This document shows, one piece after another, positions 1-8,199 of a stretch of DNA of 19,667 nucleotides (positions within the stretch are counted from its first letter, which is position 1; the number at the start of each line of letters is the position of its first letter). The DNA is from Campylobacterota bacterium. GTDB taxonomy: Bacteria; Campylobacterota; Campylobacteria; Campylobacterales; Sulfurovaceae. The notes beneath the pieces were generated by a model. That model searched no databases. It worked only from the letters and a program-made list of their open reading frames with translations, and had not been told where the DNA came from. A program made the position numbers and the translations under genes. Where the stretch lies: contig JAUVCL010000017.1 of NCBI GenBank assembly GCA_030595845.1, forward strand, positions 1 through 19,667, read 5' to 3'.

Positions 1-1071
1 AAACGGTTGAAATATGCCAGGGTATTGAAAAGACGTTTATATGTAATGGAAAAGTCAAAACCTTATATTGTATTGGGTGATTTCAATACAGATTATGATG
101 CGCACTTAAGTCTTGAAAAAAAGATAGATGATACGAAGGGAAGAACCGGACTTCATCATATTTTGAATATAGCAAAGAATGGGAGTCTAGTCACAGAGTC
201 TGATATGCTTCAAAATCTTAGTGGATACCACTATACACTATGGAAAGAGTTAGTTTTAGATCAGCGATGGAACACTAAGTTTTATGGTAAGAAAGGTACT
301 GCAGATCATATAGTGTTGCCTTCATCGTTATTTGATCAAAAGGGTATAGAGTATGTAAATAACTCTTTCAAAGTATTTAGAAAAGGGTATCTATTTACAA
401 AACGCGGATACATAAACAGGTGGCACTATAAAAAAGGGAAACACAGAGGAAAAGGTTACTCAGACCATCTGCCTGTCTATGCTTATTTTGATATAAAACC
501 CTATATACCTAGTACAGATAAAAAATTTGTCAAGAAAAAACGGGAAATAAAAAAGATAGAGTATTTTTATACACAAGAGGCACTGGAAAATGAAGTAGTA
601 GTGCAAAATGCAGTAGTGATCTGGAAGCATAGAGGAAATGCGATCATCAAACAGACTAAAGAGGGTAGAGGCGTTCTCCTATTTGGCTGTGCAGGTGAGC
701 TTAAAGTGGGTAAAAAGTATGATCTGCTTGTACGGGCGGTAAAAACATATAAAGGGTTAAAAGAATTAACACATGTGTATGTTTCGCAAGACAAAGGGAA
801 CGAAGATATTTCAAAGTATATCTTGAATGTATCAGATCTGTCTAAAGACATTTCACAGAGACAAAACGAAGTGATAAAAGATCTGGTGGGTACCTATAAA
901 AACAGACATTTTTATGTAGAAGGACGAAAAATCCCCATTTATTTTAAAAAGAAAAAATCTACACCACCCAATGGTGCAAAGCTAAAGATACACAATGCAC
1001 TTCTAGGGTATTATAAGAAATTACAGTTAGTTATTTACAGTAAAAAAGATTTTGAAATAATGGAGAAATAA
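1..1071 (+). CDS. EEP-family nuclease/phosphatase with C-terminal OB-like domain (5' partial)
   Basis: The frame is open to the left edge, so the N-terminus is missing and the first in-frame TTG (position 7) is not a credible start. The visible part carries the C-terminal half of an endonuclease/exonuclease/phosphatase (EEP, DNase I-like) fold: LGDFN (Asp at 79-81, Asn at 85-87), a TADH motif near 298-309 and the closing YSDHLPV motif (Ser-Asp-His at 460-468). These are the metal/phosphate-binding motifs of the superfamily. After a Lys-rich linker, about 580-800 encodes a beta-rich stretch (VVVQNAVVIW ... GRGVLLFGCAGELKVGKKY) resembling an OB-fold, followed by a basic tail. A nucleic-acid substrate is inferred from the OB-like domain and high Lys content; the exact substrate cannot be read. 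Its stop overlaps the next start (TAATG), so it is coupled to hemJ. Confidence 0.75.
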   Translation, partial: KRLKYARVLKRRLYVMEKSKPYIVLGDFNTDYDAHLSLEKKIDDTKGRTGLHHILNIAKNGSLVTESDMLQNLSGYHYTLWKELVLDQRWNTKFYGKKGTADHIVLPSSLFDQKGIEYVNNSFKVFRKGYLFTKRGYINRWHYKKGKHRGKGYSDHLPVYAYFDIKPYIPSTDKKFVKKKREIKKIEYFYTQEALENEVVVQNAVVIWKHRGNAIIKQTKEGRGVLLFGCAGELKVGKKYDLLVRAVKTYKGLKELTHVYVSQDKGNEDISKYILNVSDLSKDISQRQNEVIKDLVGTYKNRHFYVEGRKIPIYFKKKKSTPPNGAKLKIHNALLGYYKKLQLVIYSKKDFEIMEK

Positions 1072-1505
1072 TGGAATATTATAGTTGGATATTGGCTTTT
1101 CATGTGATGAGTTTTGTGTCGTGGATGGCAATGTTGTTTTACTTGCCGAGACTTTTTATCTATCATCGTGAAAATGCTGATACAAAAGCCTTTACTGAGA
1201 TTGTAGAGATACAGGAGTATAAACTTTTTAAGTATATAGGGGCTCCGGCAATGTGGGCAACTATCATCTCTGGGGCAGTCATGCTTTATTTGAATTCAGG
1301 TATTTTTTCAAGTGGCGGATGGATGCATGCAAAATTGTTTGTTCTCATTTTTTTAATTGCGTATCACTTTTCACTAAACAGTATTCGTAAAACACTTATA
1401 ACCAATCCACACTATAAAAGTTCTAAATATTTAAGAATTTATAATGAAGTGCCAACATTACTCATGATATTTATTGTTATTATGGTTGTGGTTAAACCAT
1501 TTTAA
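1071..1505 (+). CDS. hemJ: HemJ, protoporphyrinogen IX oxidase (membrane)
   Basis: A 144-residue protein with four hydrophobic helices, matching HemJ (UPF0093/CopD-like fold), which oxidises protoporphyrinogen IX to protoporphyrin IX in the inner membrane at the penultimate step of heme synthesis. Family signatures visible: His11 in the first helix, the FYLPRLFIYH stretch at 23-32, GGWMHAK at 82-88 with conserved Trp84 and Lys88, and the closing NEVPTLLMIFIVIMVVVKP. Length is normal for the family. The ATG overlaps the upstream stop by one base (TAATG), so it is probably translated by reinitiation after the EEP gene. Heme supply fits an organism that makes the multiheme cytochrome at the right end, though the two are unlinked here. 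Confidence 0.9.
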   Translation: MEYYSWILAFHVMSFVSWMAMLFYLPRLFIYHRENADTKAFTEIVEIQEYKLFKYIGAPAMWATIISGAVMLYLNSGIFSSGGWMHAKLFVLIFLIAYHFSLNSIRKTLITNPHYKSSKYLRIYNEVPTLLMIFIVIMVVVKPF

Positions 1506-1513
1506 CCGATTTG

Positions 1514-1522
1514 TGATATACT
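1514..1522 (+). promoter_or_regulatory. Extended -10 promoter candidate for the DUF2231-like gene
   Basis: TGATATACT gives an extended -10 (TG-n-TATACT) about 30 nt before the chosen start at 1551, in the 45-nt gap after hemJ. No convincing -35 box is seen. It matches the extended -10 upstream of the HD-GYP regulator (TGTTATACT). Confidence 0.45.
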
Positions 1523-1550
1523 CTTAAATATAAATTAAAGGATGCGAGTC

Positions 1551-2372
1551 ATGACATTACCTGCTATTACATTACCAAAAGTTGAACTTCCGTTTGATAT
1601 CCCTGTATTACTACACCCTTCTGTTGATCATTTTATGATCGCTTTGCCTGTAGTGGTTCTTTTACTGGAGCTTATTAATCTCATTATGAAAAAAAAGGCA
1701 ATAGGCGGTATTTCTTTCTTGTTGATCTTTTTAACGATCTTTATGGCTGTAGGAGCGTATCTTACCGGGCTGGTTGATGGGAAAGAAGCATATCCTGCAC
1801 TAGGTGAAGCAGCTAAAACAGCCCTTTCTGACCATAAACTTTTAGGAACTTATTTACTCTTAGCCTCTGTAGTGCTGTTCTTTTTCAAGTTTCTCTCAGC
1901 GGTTACAGGAAATGGTGTTATGAAATCACTTTATCTTTTAGTGCTTATAATCTTTGTTGCCGGCATATTTAAACAAGGTCTAGAAGGTGGAGAGCTTACG
2001 TATAAATATGGTATGAATGTAGAACATGTAAAAACACTGGATGATGAGTTATTTGACTTAAAAGAGGAGCTTGAAGAGCTTGAAGAAGAACTTACTCCAA
2101 AAGTAGAGAAGATCGAATCTGTGCAGACTCCTGCGGTCATAGAAACACCAGAGATCAAAACGACCCCTACCGTAATAGAAACTCCAGAAGTTAAAACGGT
2201 TCCTGAAGTTCCAGCAGTACAAATACAAGAAGAGACTATTCCTACTCCTATAAAGACACTGAGAACTGAGATTAAAGAAGATGTGCTGCCTGTTATGCAG
2301 GAAACAGTTGAAACACTACAAATGGAAGCTATGCCAGAAGAGATGATCCAACCACAGATCGCTACACACTAG
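1551..2372 (+). CDS. DUF2231-like membrane protein with acidic, Pro/Thr/Glu-rich repetitive tail
   Basis: A 273-residue protein of unknown function. About the first 145 residues form four hydrophobic helices with the DUF2231 look: LHPSVDHFMIALPV near the start (the HP-x(3-4)-H-F pattern), a Gly-containing second helix (AVGAYLTGLVDGKEA) and an SDHKLLG motif before the third helix. The remaining ~125 residues are soluble: a Glu-rich predicted coiled coil (LDDELFDLKEELEELEEEL), then a Pro/Thr/Glu tail with a 12-residue repeat. The ATG at 1551 is chosen because AAAGGA (1537-1542) lies 8 nt upstream; the ATG at 1542 overlaps that Shine-Dalgarno sequence. DUF2231 proteins often occur with heme/redox membrane proteins, and hemJ is adjacent, but no function can be assigned. 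Confidence 0.75.
   Translation: MTLPAITLPKVELPFDIPVLLHPSVDHFMIALPVVVLLLELINLIMKKKAIGGISFLLIFLTIFMAVGAYLTGLVDGKEAYPALGEAAKTALSDHKLLGTYLLLASVVLFFFKFLSAVTGNGVMKSLYLLVLIIFVAGIFKQGLEGGELTYKYGMNVEHVKTLDDELFDLKEELEELEEELTPKVEKIESVQTPAVIETPEIKTTPTVIETPEVKTVPEVPAVQIQEETIPTPIKTLRTEIKEDVLPVMQETVETLQMEAMPEEMIQPQIATH
2136..2207 (+). repeat. Two tandem 36-nt (12-residue) coding repeats
   Basis: Two units of 36 nt encode VIETPEIKTTPT and VIETPEVKTVPE in the tail of the DUF2231-like protein. Nucleotide identity is incomplete because synonymous codons differ, so the duplication is old or is kept at the protein level. Confidence 0.7.
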
Positions 2373-2386
2373 AAAGCATTTTTTAA

Positions 2387-2408
2387 GACCCGCCATCTCC
2401 TGCGGGTC
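2387..2408. terminator. Hairpin between convergent genes, possible bidirectional terminator
   Basis: GACCCGC and GCGGGTC form a 7-bp GC-rich stem around an 8-nt loop, 14 nt after the DUF2231-like gene and 39 nt after truA (opposite strand). Neither strand has a strong U-tract after the stem, so termination is supported mainly by the position between convergent genes. Confidence 0.5.
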
Positions 2409-2447
2409 CATATTCTATCTCATATCGATCATCTGCTATTTTTGATT

Positions 2448-3170
2448 TTAATAAAATATGTTTGCAAGGTAGAGACCCTCAGGTGGGGCCAGTTTGGTAC
2501 TGTGCTTTTCTTGACAATGCAATTGTTCTTTGAGTTGTGTAAGTGTCATTGTGTTTGCGGCACAGGACATTGCCATATGGACCATCATTCTTACTTGTGA
2601 ACGTAAAAATCCATTGGCTTGAAAATAGATAAAATGATACCCTTTGCGTTCAACATAAGTTGTCTGGTAAATTTCTCTTATCGTGGTATGGGTTAGAGAA
2701 CCTGTTTTATGGAAGAAGCTAAAGTCATGTTTCCCTTCAAAAACTTCGAGCGCCTCAACAAGTAGAGCAGGGTTGAATGTATCATAATAGGAAATGTATT
2801 TTTGTTCAAATACTGAAGGCTGATGTGTTTTAAATACATAACGATAGACTCTTTTTTTGGCAGAAAAACGAGCATGAAAATCATCATTCACTTTGCTAAT
2901 ATGTTTAAAAGAGATATCTGTTAATTTACGATTTAAATTGCACTTTAATTTCGCCAGATCGTCCCAAAAATCTGGTAGGTCGAAGTGTATGACCTGACCG
3001 GTGGCATGTACTCCTGCATCCGTTCTTCCGCTTCCTGTGATAGGAGAATGTATTTGTAAGGAGAGCAGTGCATCTTCTATAGCGGCGGTAATAGTATTTT
3101 TAGTGGATGTCTGTTTTTGAAACCCTTGATAACAACTTCCATCATAAGTGAGTACAGCTTTTACACGCAT
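2448..3170 (-). CDS. truA: tRNA pseudouridine(38-40) synthase TruA
   Basis: A 240-residue member of the TruA family, which isomerises uridines 38-40 in the anticodon stem-loop of tRNAs. The catalytic motif GSGRTDAGVHATGQ is intact with the nucleophile Asp51. The N-terminal VKAVLTYDGSCYQGFQKQ and the later FLRSQVRMMVHMAM stretch also match the family. Length is slightly shorter than the E. coli enzyme, as is common in this phylum. It is the last gene of the glmU operon, starting 10 nt after lptF with a GTGGATC Shine-Dalgarno candidate. Confidence 0.95.
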   Translation of the reverse strand: MRVKAVLTYDGSCYQGFQKQTSTKNTITAAIEDALLSLQIHSPITGSGRTDAGVHATGQVIHFDLPDFWDDLAKLKCNLNRKLTDISFKHISKVNDDFHARFSAKKRVYRYVFKTHQPSVFEQKYISYYDTFNPALLVEALEVFEGKHDFSFFHKTGSLTHTTIREIYQTTYVERKGYHFIYFQANGFLRSQVRMMVHMAMSCAANTMTLTQLKEQLHCQEKHSTKLAPPEGLYLANIFY

Positions 3171-3180
3171 GGTTGATCCA

Positions 3181-4200
3181 CTAGAAATATTTAGCTACAC
3201 GTTTATGAAACAGCCATCTGCCGAGGGCGGCAATAGATAGTATAGCAATGATCAAGGTAAGTGGTGTACCCCATTTTTGTAAAGAAGAAGCAACGAGATA
3301 GAGAGAGAGTGTTGTGACAAAAATAACGATAAAGGAGTGATTTTTCTGGTATCTGGGGTTTATCATGGTAAACGCAGCTACAAGATAAACAGAAAGCAAA
3401 GGAATAAAGCTGACAAAAGTGAAAAAAAGGATTTTTTTCATGTATTTAATATCATTTTTGATACGACTCCAATACTTTTCAATATCTCTAAATACAAATC
3501 CTTTTTTTTGTGCACTGTCAAAGATCTCCAATGTTTTGTATTGGGCCTGTTGGAGTTTCACTTCTGAATAGGTATATCCATACCCTTCATTCAGTAGTAA
3601 AGAGGTGATATTTTTATTTTGTCTAAGTTGTCCTGTCTGAGATGAAAAAAATTGTTCACTTGCTTTATCTGTACGATTGTAGATGACAATATCGTGAAAT
3701 ACATCTTCTTTCTTTTCTTTTACGTAGATGTAGTAGTTTCCGAATTTTTGACCTAATTTTCCTGCAATAATATTGAGTTTTGCATCGTTCTGCTTTTCTT
3801 CTTTAAATGATTTGTAGAATTGTTTGCTCAGCGGCATTGCCAAGATAGAGATACTTGCCAAAAGGAGGGTGAAAAGAAGACCAAGGATTACTAAACTTCG
3901 AAGTATTTTTTTTGACTTTAACCCTAAGGCATAGAGTGCAATGAGTTCATTGTCCTGTGAAAGTTTGATGAGTAAGTTGGCCAGAGCAGCAATGAAGGAC
4001 AAAGGCAAAGTATAGAAAATGATCTCTGGTATAGAGTAAGAGTAAAGTAGGAGGAGTTCTCCAAAACTGATTTGTACCTTGGCTGTGAGCGCCGCAATTC
4101 TTACCAGAAACACGAGAGAGATTATGATGAAAAATGGTAGAAATATAGTCAAGAACGACTTGGTGAAGTTCGAAGATATATATCCTTTTACATTAACCAT
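3181..4200 (-). CDS. lptF: LptF-type LPS export permease (YjgP/YjgQ family)
   Basis: A 339-residue inner-membrane protein of the LptF/LptG family, which with LptB2 extracts lipopolysaccharide from the inner membrane and passes it to LptC/LptA. It has the family layout: three N-terminal helices, a central periplasmic beta-jellyroll region (about residues 130-245) and three C-terminal helices. SIPEIIFYTLPLSF, a SQDNELIALYALGL coupling-helix-like motif and TMINPRYQ near the C-terminus resemble LptF more than LptG. The ATG at 4200 is preferred over an in-frame ATG at 4239: it gives an 8-nt overlap with the prepilin peptidase stop, a GGAAA Shine-Dalgarno candidate upstream and a normal LptF N-terminus. 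LptG is not in the window. Confidence 0.85.
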   Translation of the reverse strand: MVNVKGYISSNFTKSFLTIFLPFFIIISLVFLVRIAALTAKVQISFGELLLLYSYSIPEIIFYTLPLSFIAALANLLIKLSQDNELIALYALGLKSKKILRSLVILGLLFTLLLASISILAMPLSKQFYKSFKEEKQNDAKLNIIAGKLGQKFGNYYIYVKEKKEDVFHDIVIYNRTDKASEQFFSSQTGQLRQNKNITSLLLNEGYGYTYSEVKLQQAQYKTLEIFDSAQKKGFVFRDIEKYWSRIKNDIKYMKKILFFTFVSFIPLLSVYLVAAFTMINPRYQKNHSFIVIFVTTLSLYLVASSLQKWGTPLTLIIAILSIAALGRWLFHKRVAKYF

Positions 4201-4939
4201 AAATGAGTGTTTCCAAAAGCTGTGTGGCTTGTGTATCATAGAGGTAAACGATGAATGTCGCCAAGGCTAAAAAGGGCACAAAAGGTACACCTCTCTCTCT
4301 CCAAATGAGTGCAGGTATCATGGCCAAAAGTGCAGAGAGAAAGAGTGCGACAAAAAAGTTTGGAAATCCAAGCAGTGCACCCATCGTTCCTGCAACTATG
4401 ACATCCGCACCACCCATTGCCTGTTTTCTTGCAAGTAATGATGAGAGCAGACCTATAAGATAGAGTCCGCCTGCTGCAATTGCCGCATACATGAGTGCAG
4501 TAAGAAACTGGGGTTGGATAAGTGCAAAGATCAGTGCTGCAAAATTGACATTATCAGGCACAGCCATGTATTTGAAATCTATCATTACAAGTGCAAGTAA
4601 AGCAGCAAAAGAAGCAGCGATGAAAGGCAGATACCAGACAAGTCCCAGTTTAAAGTAAAGGGCTACAAAGAGTAGTCCTGTAAGAAATTCAACAGCAGGA
4701 TATTGTGCCGATATTTTTTCTTTACAAAAATAACATTTTCCTCTCAAAAATAACCATGAAAAGATGGGAATATTGTGCCACCATTTTAAGGTATTTTGAC
4801 AGCTTTGGCATTTTGATGACGGAAAGACAATACTTTCACCTTTGGGTATACGGTAGATCACTACATTTAAAAAAGAACCGATCATAGCTCCAAAAATAAA
4901 AACAATGATAGCTATTTCAATCATTACATTTTCTAACAT
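4193..4939 (-). CDS. Prepilin leader peptidase / N-methyltransferase (A24 family)
   Basis: A 248-residue polytopic membrane aspartic protease of the PilD type, which cleaves and N-methylates type IV prepilins or pseudopilins. The cytoplasmic methyltransferase loop has GSFLNVVIYRIP and two Cys pairs (Cys44/Cys47, Cys69/Cys72). The catalytic aspartates are probably Asp121 (MIDFKYMAVPD) and Asp179 (AMGGADV). The second motif reads GGAD instead of the usual GxGD. No pilin or secretion genes lie nearby, so its substrates are encoded elsewhere. The start overlaps the uppS stop by one base, and GGAGG 6 nt upstream is embedded in the last uppS codons. Confidence 0.9.
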   Translation of the reverse strand: MLENVMIEIAIIVFIFGAMIGSFLNVVIYRIPKGESIVFPSSKCQSCQNTLKWWHNIPIFSWLFLRGKCYFCKEKISAQYPAVEFLTGLLFVALYFKLGLVWYLPFIAASFAALLALVMIDFKYMAVPDNVNFAALIFALIQPQFLTALMYAAIAAGGLYLIGLLSSLLARKQAMGGADVIVAGTMGALLGFPNFFVALFLSALLAMIPALIWRERGVPFVPFLALATFIVYLYDTQATQLLETLIYG

Positions 4940-5625
4940 TATAGACCTCCAAATCGTCTGCTGCGTTGCTCAAAATCGATGGTAATATCATCGAGTTCTT
5001 TGGCGGTAAAATCTGGCCATAGCGTAGGGGTAAAGGTAAATTCTGCATAGCTTAATTGCCATAAAAGAAAATTAGAAAGGCGTTGTTCCCCACTGGTTCG
5101 AATGAGTAGATCTATATCTGTATAAGGTGTCTGAAGTGCGGCAGAGATCTCTTTCTCTGTGACAGATGTTTTACCTTCAGCCATGAGTTTGTTCACTGCC
5201 CCGGTGATCTCTGAACGCGAACCATAATTAAGTGCAAGCACTTGTGTGAGGTTTGTATTGGTTTTGGTAAGTTCTTCTGTTTTGGCAATACGTTTTTGTA
5301 AAGATTTTGAAAATTGATGAAGACATCCTATCGCTTTAAAACGAACGCCATGCTTTTGATAGGTATCAATCTCATTTTTAAGATAGGTGTCAAGAAGTCT
5401 CATGAGAAATTCCACTTCCAGCTTGGGACGTTTCCAGTTCTCAGTACTGAAGGCATAAAATGTAACGGTTTCGATACTGATGTGTGATGCACAATAGGTA
5501 GTGATCTCTCGGATCGTTTCTGCGCCTGCTTCATGACCTTTGCTTCGGTTGAGCCCACGGTTCTTCGCCCACCTTCCATTGCCATCCATAATGATCGCGA
5601 GATGTTTAATAGGAGTTTTACTCAT
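4939..5625 (-). CDS. uppS: Undecaprenyl diphosphate synthase UppS
   Basis: A 228-residue cis-prenyltransferase that condenses farnesyl diphosphate with eight isopentenyl diphosphates to make the C55 carrier for peptidoglycan and LPS O-antigen assembly. The MDGNGRWAKNRG motif with catalytic Asp14, the FYAFSTENWKRP stretch and the C-terminal IRTSGEQRLSNFLLWQ signature are all present. Length is typical of short epsilonproteobacterial versions. It overlaps coaBC by 8 nt (ATGAGTAA-type junction) and the prepilin peptidase by 1 nt, so the three are translationally coupled. It shares with glmU a role in cell-wall precursor supply. Confidence 0.95.
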   Translation of the reverse strand: MSKTPIKHLAIIMDGNGRWAKNRGLNRSKGHEAGAETIREITTYCASHISIETVTFYAFSTENWKRPKLEVEFLMRLLDTYLKNEIDTYQKHGVRFKAIGCLHQFSKSLQKRIAKTEELTKTNTNLTQVLALNYGSRSEITGAVNKLMAEGKTSVTEKEISAALQTPYTDIDLLIRTSGEQRLSNFLLWQLSYAEFTFTPTLWPDFTAKELDDITIDFEQRSRRFGGL

Positions 5626-6841
5626 GACTCAGTGCCTTAGCTTGGGATAATATTCTGTGGGAGAGTGTAAGTTTATCTGCACGACCCAGAGGTGTTTGTG
5701 ACGCTTCTGTAATGAAAGTGATCTCATTTTCATCTCCACCAAAACTCTTTGCATCTTGAAGTAAGTTATAACATACCGCATCTACACGTTTTTGTGTTAA
5801 AAGTTTAACCGCATTGTTTAAACCCTCGTTACTGTCCATCTCTGCTTTAAATGCCACAGTTTTAATGCCTGTTTTGTCTAGGGTTGAAAGTATATCTGGG
5901 TTTTGGATGAGTTCTACATTCCAGACTTCACCAAGAGTAGACTTTTTAAGCTTTCCTCTTTTAGGAGCCTTAGGCTTGAAATCTGCTACGGCTGCCACCA
6001 TAAACAAAAATGTTTCTTTGTCATTTTGTGATTTAGCATCGTTGATAGCTTCTTGTGTCTGACCTAACAGCATTTCTGCATCTTCAAAATATACACTCTG
6101 GATACCTGAAGGTAACCCCTCATCACCCATAGAAGTGATGTACTGTACTTTCGCACCTTTAAGATAAAGTGCAAGACATAGAGACTTTGCCATCTTGCCT
6201 GAAGAGAAATTAGAGATGTAACGTACTTCGTCTATCTTCTCTCTTGAACCACCGCCTGTGACGACTATGGGTCTATCTTTCCAAAACTCTTCTTCTTGCA
6301 GTACTTTAGCCGTTTCAAAAAAGATTTCAGAAGGTTCTGCTAAAGCACCATTTCCTACATCACGACAAGCAAGTAGTTTTTCCTGAGGTTGAATGATGGT
6401 GTAATTGTTTTGAGCCAAGGTTTGCATACTCTGTGCGGTAAATGGGTTTGCGAGCATCTGTGTGTTTGCAGCAGGAGAGACCAGTATCTTTTTAGTAAAA
6501 GCAAGTATGGTTTGCGTGAGTATGTTGTCTGCTAAGCCGTGACTGAGTTTATTGAGTGTATTCGCTGTGGCAGGAGCGATGACACAGACATCACAGCGTT
6601 TACCGATGTCTATGTGATTAAGCTCTGAACTCCAAGATTCAGAGCTTTCTGTCAGTACAGCATTACGTGTCAGTGCTTCAAAGGTGAGTGCTGAGACAAA
6701 GCGTTCTGCTGAAGCTGTCATGACAACATGCACCTCTGCACCTGCTTTGACAAATAGACGTGCCAAGTCACATGCTTTATATACTGAGATACTTCCAGTG
6801 ACGCCTAAAAGTACAGACTTACCTTTTAAATCTACTTGCAT
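5618..6841 (-). CDS. coaBC: CoaBC, phosphopantothenoylcysteine decarboxylase / phosphopantothenate-cysteine ligase
   Basis: A 407-residue bifunctional enzyme for two steps of coenzyme A synthesis. Residues ~1-180 are the FMN-dependent decarboxylase (CoaC): GVTGSISVYKA, His76 in ELNHIDIG, the substrate-binding Asn126 and Cys159 in LLACRDVGNGALAEP. Residues ~190-407 are the CTP-dependent ligase (CoaB): VTGGGSREKIDEVRYISN, then NFSSGKMAK with Asn211, and the AFKAE motif further on. The decarboxylase PAMN motif reads PAAN (residues 123-126), keeping Asn but losing Met. It follows glmU by 16 nt and overlaps uppS by 8 nt. Confidence 0.95.
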   Translation of the reverse strand: MQVDLKGKSVLLGVTGSISVYKACDLARLFVKAGAEVHVVMTASAERFVSALTFEALTRNAVLTESSESWSSELNHIDIGKRCDVCVIAPATANTLNKLSHGLADNILTQTILAFTKKILVSPAANTQMLANPFTAQSMQTLAQNNYTIIQPQEKLLACRDVGNGALAEPSEIFFETAKVLQEEEFWKDRPIVVTGGGSREKIDEVRYISNFSSGKMAKSLCLALYLKGAKVQYITSMGDEGLPSGIQSVYFEDAEMLLGQTQEAINDAKSQNDKETFLFMVAAVADFKPKAPKRGKLKKSTLGEVWNVELIQNPDILSTLDKTGIKTVAFKAEMDSNEGLNNAVKLLTQKRVDAVCYNLLQDAKSFGGDENEITFITEASQTPLGRADKLTLSHRILSQAKALSHE

Positions 6842-6857
6842 ATTATTTGATCCTATT

Positions 6858-8150
6858 TTATTTCTCTGTAAAAAACTTGTAGAAGAAGTTCTTGATCGTT
6901 TTCATTTCAGTACGTGAAATAGCCAAAGAACCTTTTTTTACATCTTTATTGACTGTTGTGCCTGCTGCAATAATAACATCATCTTCTATGGTTACAGGAG
7001 CAACAATTTGAGTATCTGACCCTATAAATACATTTTTACCAATAGTCGTTTTGTATTTGTTTTTACCATCATAATTACAGGTGATCATTCCAGCACCGAT
7101 ATTCGTACCCTCATCTATGCTTGCATCACCTATATAGGCAAGGTGTCCAGCTTTTACACCTGTAAGGGTTGATTTTTTGACTTCCACAAAGTTACCAATA
7201 TGGGTGTCGATAAGCTTCGAGTTTGGACGTATTCTTCCCATCGGCCCTACATGAGAATTTTCTATATGAGAATCTTCTATTACTGAGTGCGTTTTAATAT
7301 GTGATGCAATGATATGTGAAGTACCTTGGATACTCACACCATTTTCTAACATACATTCACCCTCAAAAGTAGCACGGCTGTCGATGTAGATAGTCTCAGG
7401 TAGACGCATACTCACACCAGCTTTCATCCATTCTGTTTTAATACGTCTTTGGTGTATCTCTTCTGCATGGGCAAGGTCAAGTTTTGAATTAACACCTTTA
7501 AACTCTTCTTCTTCTACATACACAGGATGAACCGATTTACCTTCATCTACCGCCATCTTAACAATATCTGTTAAGTAATACTCTGCTTGTGCATTGTTGT
7601 TACTGAGTTCAGGTATGTACTTTTCTAAAAGAGCAGTATTTACTGCATAGATACCTGCATTGACTGTTTTAGTAAGAAGTTGTACCTCATTACAGTCTTT
7701 TTGTTCCACGATCTCACGCACAGCTTCATTTTCGATGATCACACGACCATATCCGGTTGGATCTTCAAGTTGTATCACAGACATATTAATATCTGAATCA
7801 CCATCTGTTAAGGCAAGAAGAGAGTCTTTGGTAATAAGAGGCATATCTCCATTGAGTATGAGTGTACGTTCATTTTTAGTTTGAACACCTTTCATCGCTC
7901 CACCTGTACCTGGGTATTTTTTAGCATCTTGCATATGAAAATGTAAGCCTTCATAAGATGCTTCAATTTCAGATTGTATACGTGCTGCCTGATGATAGAG
8001 TACAACAGTGATATCATCAGAGATTTCACTTGCCGCATCTATGGCATGAAAGAGCATTGATTTTCCGGAGATTTTATGCAGTACTTTAGGTAAAGTAGAC
8101 TTCATTCTTGTACCTTGACCTGCAGCGAGGATAACAACACTTATAGACAT
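6858..8150 (-). CDS. glmU: Bifunctional GlmU (glucosamine-1-P acetyltransferase / N-acetylglucosamine-1-P uridyltransferase)
   Basis: A 430-residue cytoplasmic enzyme making UDP-GlcNAc for peptidoglycan and LPS. The N-terminal uridyltransferase (about 1-225) has VILAAGQGTRMKSTLPKVLH (Lys22 of the pyrophosphorylase signature), LNGDMPLI and NAGIYAVN. The C-terminal left-handed beta-helix (about 245-430) has irregular hexapeptide repeats with GHLAYIGDAS (catalytic His) and CNYDGKNKYKTTIG. It is slightly shorter than the E. coli protein. It is the first gene of the six-gene minus-strand operon. An AAGG Shine-Dalgarno sequence sits a few bases upstream of the ATG, and a TATAAT box lies 33-38 nt before it. 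Confidence 0.97.
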   Translation of the reverse strand: MSISVVILAAGQGTRMKSTLPKVLHKISGKSMLFHAIDAASEISDDITVVLYHQAARIQSEIEASYEGLHFHMQDAKKYPGTGGAMKGVQTKNERTLILNGDMPLITKDSLLALTDGDSDINMSVIQLEDPTGYGRVIIENEAVREIVEQKDCNEVQLLTKTVNAGIYAVNTALLEKYIPELSNNNAQAEYYLTDIVKMAVDEGKSVHPVYVEEEEFKGVNSKLDLAHAEEIHQRRIKTEWMKAGVSMRLPETIYIDSRATFEGECMLENGVSIQGTSHIIASHIKTHSVIEDSHIENSHVGPMGRIRPNSKLIDTHIGNFVEVKKSTLTGVKAGHLAYIGDASIDEGTNIGAGMITCNYDGKNKYKTTIGKNVFIGSDTQIVAPVTIEDDVIIAAGTTVNKDVKKGSLAISRTEMKTIKNFFYKFFTEK

Positions 8151-8182
8151 TTTGGACCTTTTTGGTAAACTATATTACTGTG

Positions 8183-8188
8183 ATTATA
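8183..8188 (-). promoter_or_regulatory. -10 promoter box for the glmU operon
   Basis: On the minus strand a perfect TATAAT (in TTAGATATAATCACAG) lies in the 49-nt gap between the response regulator stop and glmU, giving a predicted leader of about 25 nt. No clear -35 is seen, which is common in Campylobacterota. No terminator precedes it, so read-through from the two-component genes is also possible. Confidence 0.6.
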
Positions 8189-8199
8189 TCTAATGCAAA

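Noticed and set aside
1542..1550. Upstream ATG as start of the DUF2231-like gene
   Set aside because: The only Shine-Dalgarno sequence overlaps this ATG; spacing fits the ATG at 1551 instead.
1931..2158. 75-codon minus-strand frame rich in serine opposite the DUF2231-like gene
   Set aside because: The Ser run is the reverse complement of Glu/Leu codons in the coiled coil; no independent evidence of coding.
4201..4239. Longer lptF start at 4239
   Set aside because: No ribosome site, a longer overlap with the prepilin peptidase, and extra residues not seen at LptF N-termini; the 4200 start gives a standard 8-nt overlap.
4403..4414. GGAD instead of GxGD in the prepilin peptidase as a sign of inactivation
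   Set aside because: The Asp is kept and all four loop cysteines are present; a small residue at the third position is probably a lineage variant.
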